A stretch of 64,000 bases of DNA from contig NZ_JAIGQB010000006.1 of assembly GCF_021083185.1 (NCBI RefSeq), forward strand, positions 1 through 64,000. The letters run 5' to 3'. Each line of letters opens with the position of its first letter. The stretch's first letter is position 1. The notes under the pieces are model-generated. The model was given only the letters and a program-made list of their open reading frames with translations. It made no database searches and was not told the DNA's origin. The position numbers were made by a program, and so were the translations under genes. This DNA is from Nocardioides furvisabuli (lineage in GTDB: Bacteria > Actinomycetota > Actinomycetes > Propionibacteriales > Nocardioidaceae). This document shows, piece after piece, positions 60,771 through 64,000 of the stretch.

Positions 60771-62045
60771 GTGACCGATCTCGTGGGTCACCCGATCCTG
60801 GCTGCCGTGTCCGACATCCGGAGCGTGTTGAAGGGTGTCGCGGGGGTGAACCCGACGTTCATGTCGACCTCGGACAAGGCGGCAGCGTTGCGGGAGCTGG
60901 TGGCGGCGGAGGCTCAGCTGGTCGAGCTGCGGTTGCGGGTCCTGGCCGATGCCGGTGACCTCGCGGACGCGACGGGTGCGAAGGACACTGCTGGGTGGCT
61001 GGCACACCAAACCCGTACGCGGTTCTCTGACGCGCGAGCCGACATGGGCCTCGCAACCGTTCTGGACCGGGAGCGGCCGGTGCTGGCGGCGGGGATGCGC
61101 GAGGGCGCCGTGACGCTGGCTCAGGCGCACGTGATCCGCCGCGCACTCGACACTCTGCCTGCTGCGGTGGACGCCGACACGGTCGACCGTGCCGAAGCGC
61201 ACCTCGTGGGGTGCGCGGGGGAGTTCGGGCCCAAGGAGCTCGGCCGGATCGGACGGCGGGTCCTCGACGTCATCGCCCCCGAGGTCGCCGAGGCCGCGGA
61301 AGCTGCCCGGCTGGCCGACCTCGAAACCGCCGCTGCGGACCGGACGCGGATGACGATGCGCCGCCAGGGCGACGGCATCACCCGCATCAGCGCGCTGGTG
61401 CCGGACGCGGTCGCGACCCGACTTGCGACCTACCTCGAAGCGTTCACCAACCCCCGCGCGCAGCGCGGCGAGAATGCGCAGACGTCCGATCCGTTCACCC
61501 GGTTGCCGTACCCGCGGCGCATGGGCGAGGCGTTCGCCCGCCTCCTCGAGACCGTTGACCCGTCCCGGCTCCCGGTCCATGGCGGCGATGCCACCACGGT
61601 CGTCGTCACGATCCCCCTCGACTCCCTGCGCGCCGAGCTCGCGACCGCGGACCTCATCGGCGCCGGCCTCGTGCCGGGTGACAACCTCACCGGCGACCGC
61701 ATCACCGCCAGCCAGGCGCGCCGGCTCGCGTGCACCGCGAAGATCCTGCCCGCGGTCCTCGACGGCACCAGCCTGCCGGTCGACCTGGGACGTGCGAAGC
61801 GGCTGTTCACACCCGCGCAGCGCAAGGCGCTGCTGATCCGCGACCGCGCCTGTCGTGCTGAGGGGTGCGATATCCCGGGCACGTGGTGCGACGCCCATCA
61901 CCTCGACCCCTGGCACACCGGCGGACCCACCGACCTGGCCAACGCGGTCCTGATGTGTCCGCACCATCATCACCGGGTCCACGACACCGGCTACCGCACC
62001 GACCGCCTGGCCAACGGCGACCTCAGGTTCCACAGACGGACCTAG
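60771..62045 (+). CDS. DUF222 / HNH endonuclease domain protein (13E12-repeat type)
   Basis: 424 aa. The N-terminal DUF222 helical domain (residues ~30-330) is followed by an HNH motif with zinc cysteines: CRAEGCDIPGTWCDAHHLDP, then NAVLMCPHHHHRVHD. The family is repeated many times in actinobacterial genomes and corresponds to the 13E12 repeat proteins of M. tuberculosis, several of which are LexA-regulated. GTG 60771 has GAAGGAGG six bases upstream. The SOS box at 60573 suggests induction by DNA damage. Confidence 0.9.
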   Translation: MTDLVGHPILAAVSDIRSVLKGVAGVNPTFMSTSDKAAALRELVAAEAQLVELRLRVLADAGDLADATGAKDTAGWLAHQTRTRFSDARADMGLATVLDRERPVLAAGMREGAVTLAQAHVIRRALDTLPAAVDADTVDRAEAHLVGCAGEFGPKELGRIGRRVLDVIAPEVAEAAEAARLADLETAAADRTRMTMRRQGDGITRISALVPDAVATRLATYLEAFTNPRAQRGENAQTSDPFTRLPYPRRMGEAFARLLETVDPSRLPVHGGDATTVVVTIPLDSLRAELATADLIGAGLVPGDNLTGDRITASQARRLACTAKILPAVLDGTSLPVDLGRAKRLFTPAQRKALLIRDRACRAEGCDIPGTWCDAHHLDPWHTGGPTDLANAVLMCPHHHHRVHDTGYRTDRLANGDLRFHRRT

Positions 62046-62383
62046 GCATCACACCTAGGCCGACCTCGGAGGCTCGACCACGATCGGGGGAGCCATCCCC
62101 GAGAGCTACTGCCCACGCCGACATCCGATGATGCCGCGATGAGGTTCGTGGGGGCGGGGAGGCGGGGTCTACTTCCCAGCACTTCTCCCACCCTGCGGTG
62201 GAACCCGTCTCTCCCTCTTACCTGCCGGGATGGCCGAGACCACCATTGCACTTCCGACATCCGGACACCGATCCTGAGGGAAGTTTCCTAGTAGCCGCGA
62301 TCCGAACGCCCGCTCGTGCCGATGAGCGGCGAGCTGCATCCCGGTCGGAGCAACGATCCGGCGCTGGCAGGCGTCGTACCGGC
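62046..62383. other. 338-base gap with no recognisable gene
   Basis: No conserved protein frame, RNA fold or strong promoter was found. The stretch after the HNH gene (about 62060-62340) has lower coding character and could be a remnant left by movement of the DUF222-HNH element. Confidence 0.4.
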
Positions 62384-62776
62384 ATGCGCCGTGTTCCCGC
62401 CACCGTGACCCTCGCGCTCGTGTGTGTCGGTGGCACCGGCTGCAGCACCTGGACCTCCGACGAGGTCTCAGCGCATGTAGGCACCTACGAGGCCACCGGC
62501 GAAGGTGGCGACGGGGCACTGCTCGAGGGGACGGTCCGGCTCGAGGACGGCTGCCTCTTCGTCGAGGCCAGCACGGGTGAGCGCTTCCTCGCATACTTCC
62601 CCGACGACGAGGTCGAGTGGAGCGGCCGAGGACTTCGCTACGGCGGTTCGACGTACGGCTCAGGCGACAGCATCGCGCTCGGCGGCGGGACCTCCAACGC
62701 CACGCGACCCGTTCCGTCGGACTGCCGTGAGCGCTTCGAGGCGTTGACCCAGTGGATCGTCGCCCCGTCCGGCTAG
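62384..62776 (+). CDS. Putative lipoprotein (130 aa)
   Basis: ATVTLALVCVGGTGCSTW gives a signal peptide and lipobox with Cys near residue 20; two more cysteines follow (EDGCLFV, SDCRERF). The mature domain is beta-rich. No good ribosome site before ATG 62384, so the start is supported only by the signal peptide. Function unknown. Confidence 0.7.
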   Translation: MRRVPATVTLALVCVGGTGCSTWTSDEVSAHVGTYEATGEGGDGALLEGTVRLEDGCLFVEASTGERFLAYFPDDEVEWSGRGLRYGGSTYGSGDSIALGGGTSNATRPVPSDCRERFEALTQWIVAPSG

Positions 62777-62824
62777 CCCCGGCTGGGTCTGCCGCAACCA
62801 GCTCCACGCGTCCCGCCCCGGGCC

Positions 62825-62830
62825 TACTCT
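62825..62830 (+). promoter_or_regulatory. -10 element TACTCT for the 95-aa membrane protein
   Basis: TACTCT, 6 bases, GTG 62837: leaderless arrangement. Confidence 0.5.
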
Positions 62831-62836
62831 CTCCCC

Positions 62837-63124
62837 GTGACGGACGACACGACCATGCCGACGGGCTGGGACCAGAGCGAGGGTCCCACCCTCGACTCAC
62901 CCGCCCTGGGCGCGATCGCCATGGCTGTCGCTGTCCTGAGCGCCCTGTGTGCTCCGACGTACCTCTTCAGCCCCTTCGCCTACCTCGGGGCAGCGGTGGC
63001 CATCCCGCTGGGTGTGCTCGCGCGCGGCGTCCCCCGGAGCCACGCGCTGGGCACTGGCGCCGTCGCGGTCGCGGGACTGGCCTGCGTCTTGGCGGCGGTG
63101 ACCCTCGTTTCCGTGGGTGGCTGA
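62837..63124 (+). CDS. Small membrane protein (95 aa, DUF4190-like)
   Basis: Hydrophilic N-terminus, then AIAMAVAVLSALCAPTYLF, AYLGAAVAIPLGVLA, and AVAVAGLACVLAAVTLVSVG. The layout of a short loop with GVLARG between two hydrophobic pairs resembles DUF4190 proteins. Function unknown. Confidence 0.72.
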   Translation: MTDDTTMPTGWDQSEGPTLDSPALGAIAMAVAVLSALCAPTYLFSPFAYLGAAVAIPLGVLARGVPRSHALGTGAVAVAGLACVLAAVTLVSVGG

Positions 63125-63177
63125 CGCACCGCTCCGGTGCGTCTGCCCCGCCCCCGTCCGTCCCCGCCCTGATCCAG

Positions 63178-63183
63178 TACGGT
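63178..63183 (+). promoter_or_regulatory. -10 element TACGGT for the 62-aa membrane protein
   Basis: TACGGT, 7 bases, ATG 63191: leaderless arrangement. Confidence 0.5.
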
Positions 63184-63190
63184 CGTCGCC

Positions 63191-63379
63191 ATGGCATCTC
63201 CGGAAGCGAAGCTCGCACCTGTCGGCGCACTGCGGGGCGGACTGGCCCTGATCGTCCTGGGTGCCCTGCTCGCCTGGGTCCCCAGTGACTCGATCCCGGA
63301 CTGGGCCTGGCTCACGAGCCTGTCGATCGGCGTCCTGCTCGTGGCGGTCGCCCTGGGCATCCGGACGCTCCGCATGTAG
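63191..63379 (+). CDS. Small membrane protein (62 aa)
   Basis: Two hydrophobic segments (GGLALIVLGALLAWVP and WLTSLSIGVLLVAVALGI) joined by a short loop, ending RTLRM. Supported by a leaderless promoter. Function unknown. Convergent with cobS. Confidence 0.6.
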   Translation: MASPEAKLAPVGALRGGLALIVLGALLAWVPSDSIPDWAWLTSLSIGVLLVAVALGIRTLRM

Positions 63380-63397
63380 CGGGCCCGGCACGCGCGG

Positions 63398-64000
63398 TCA
63401 CCCCGCCGCGGCAGCCAGCACCAGCACCGCGAACGACACCTCGACCACCGCGCCGAGCACGTCGCCGGTGATCCCGCCGAGGCGGCGTACGCACCGCATG
63501 AGCAGGGCGACGACCGCGGCCACGAGGACGACGAGCCCGATCAGCAGCGGCCACGGTGAGCCGAGCCCGACACCGGCCAGCGCGACGGTGACGACACTCG
63601 CGCCGAGCGAACCGACAGCAGCGACCACGGGCACGGCGCCGATGTGGACCGCGCCCAGTCCGTCGGTCCGGGCGGCCGGGACGCCGCGCACGCACGCCAG
63701 GGCCAGGACGGAGCGCGACGCGCAGACGAGGAGCGCGACCACCCACCACGCCTGGTCGTGCCGCACGACCGTGCTGAGGCCCGCGGCCTGCAGGCCGGTG
63801 ACGAGCACGACCGCGACGACGCCGGCGGGACCGACCGGACCGGTGCGCATCACCTCGAGGGAGCGGGCGGGGGAGTAGGACGCGGTGAGCCCGTCGGCGG
63901 TGTCGGCGAGCCCGTCCCAGTGGAGGGCACGAGTGCCGAGCGCGAGCACCAGCACGACGACGTACGCCGTGGCGAGGGGCGGCAGGTCGATCCAGCCGGC
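63398..64000 (-). CDS. cobS: Adenosylcobinamide-GDP ribazoletransferase (partial, runs off the window)
   Basis: The last ~200 codons of CobS are present; the N-terminus lies beyond 64000. The signature GTRALHWDGLADTADGL and several hydrophobic segments (VVAVVLVTGLQAAGL, PLLIGLVVLVAAVVALLM) identify the membrane enzyme that joins the lower ligand to adenosylcobinamide-GDP in vitamin B12 synthesis. Same strand as cobU. Confidence 0.94.
   Translation of the reverse strand, partial: AGWIDLPPLATAYVVVLVLALGTRALHWDGLADTADGLTASYSPARSLEVMRTGPVGPAGVVAVVLVTGLQAAGLSTVVRHDQAWWVVALLVCASRSVLALACVRGVPAARTDGLGAVHIGAVPVVAAVGSLGASVVTVALAGVGLGSPWPLLIGLVVLVAAVVALLMRCVRRLGGITGDVLGAVVEVSFAVLVLAAAAG

Overview
The window is high-GC DNA from an actinobacterium, most likely Nocardioides or a close relative (Nocardioidaceae). 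The gene order aceE / DUF3052 / AhpE-like peroxiredoxin, the fabD-to-accD fatty-acid operon, Nif3 / zinc-ribbon protein, panB and glnA-glnE matches the conserved neighbourhood around Rv2221c-Rv2247 of Mycobacterium tuberculosis. The fabD-fabH-acpP-fabF order with a PucR-type regulator upstream is the Streptomyces arrangement. Many genes start without a Shine-Dalgarno sequence, 6-7 bases after a TANNNT hexamer, which is the signature of leaderless actinobacterial transcripts.

Layout. 1-162 is the 5S rRNA that ends an rrn operon, with its terminator. 0.2-1.9 kb holds a TPR-like protein and a DUF3145 protein. 2.1-8.6 kb (minus strand) is the type II fatty-acid synthase operon fasR-like / fabD / fabH / acpP / fabF / accD; its FabD carries a C-terminal domain resembling a biotin carrier that has lost its lysine. 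8.8-15.4 kb has an alpha/beta hydrolase, aceE, and a coupled DUF3052 / acyl-CoA ligase / peroxiredoxin operon. 15.6-19.8 kb has tRNA-Val, a secreted Asp-rich protein with a Ser/Thr kinase, and a convergent two-component system with an Asp-tailed membrane protein. 19.8-26.3 kb has an acyl-CoA synthetase, Nif3, a coiled-coil zinc-ribbon protein, an FUSC membrane protein, YaaA and an RNase II-type nuclease.

26.4-42.1 kb is the accessory part. A BTAD regulator and a small ORF border a five-gene operon (27.6-36.9 kb). It encodes a 758-aa protein with cationic amphipathic segments, an HETGH metalloprotease, two unknown proteins and a 1299-aa M23 / SleB-like / peptidoglycan-binding / phospholipase D fusion. 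Two endonuclease/exonuclease/phosphatase-family proteins follow, one secreted and one of 697 aa, then a methyltransferase-like gene and a decayed NERD gene. No phage structural, contractile-sheath or integrase gene is visible here. This lytic-enzyme locus is the best candidate for an undescribed system.

42.1-64 kb returns to housekeeping genes: rnpB, map, panB, an ESX-like / DUF1023 operon, nadE, glnA / amidotransferase / glnE, satD with a membrane partner, cobU, an ECF sigma factor with a SnoaL-like tail, a DUF222-HNH gene behind a LexA-type SOS box, small lipoproteins and membrane proteins, and a cobS that runs off the end. Much of the regulation can be read from the DNA: paired palindromes, 11-bp direct repeats at both promoters flanking the two-component locus, and three evenly spaced operators before satD.
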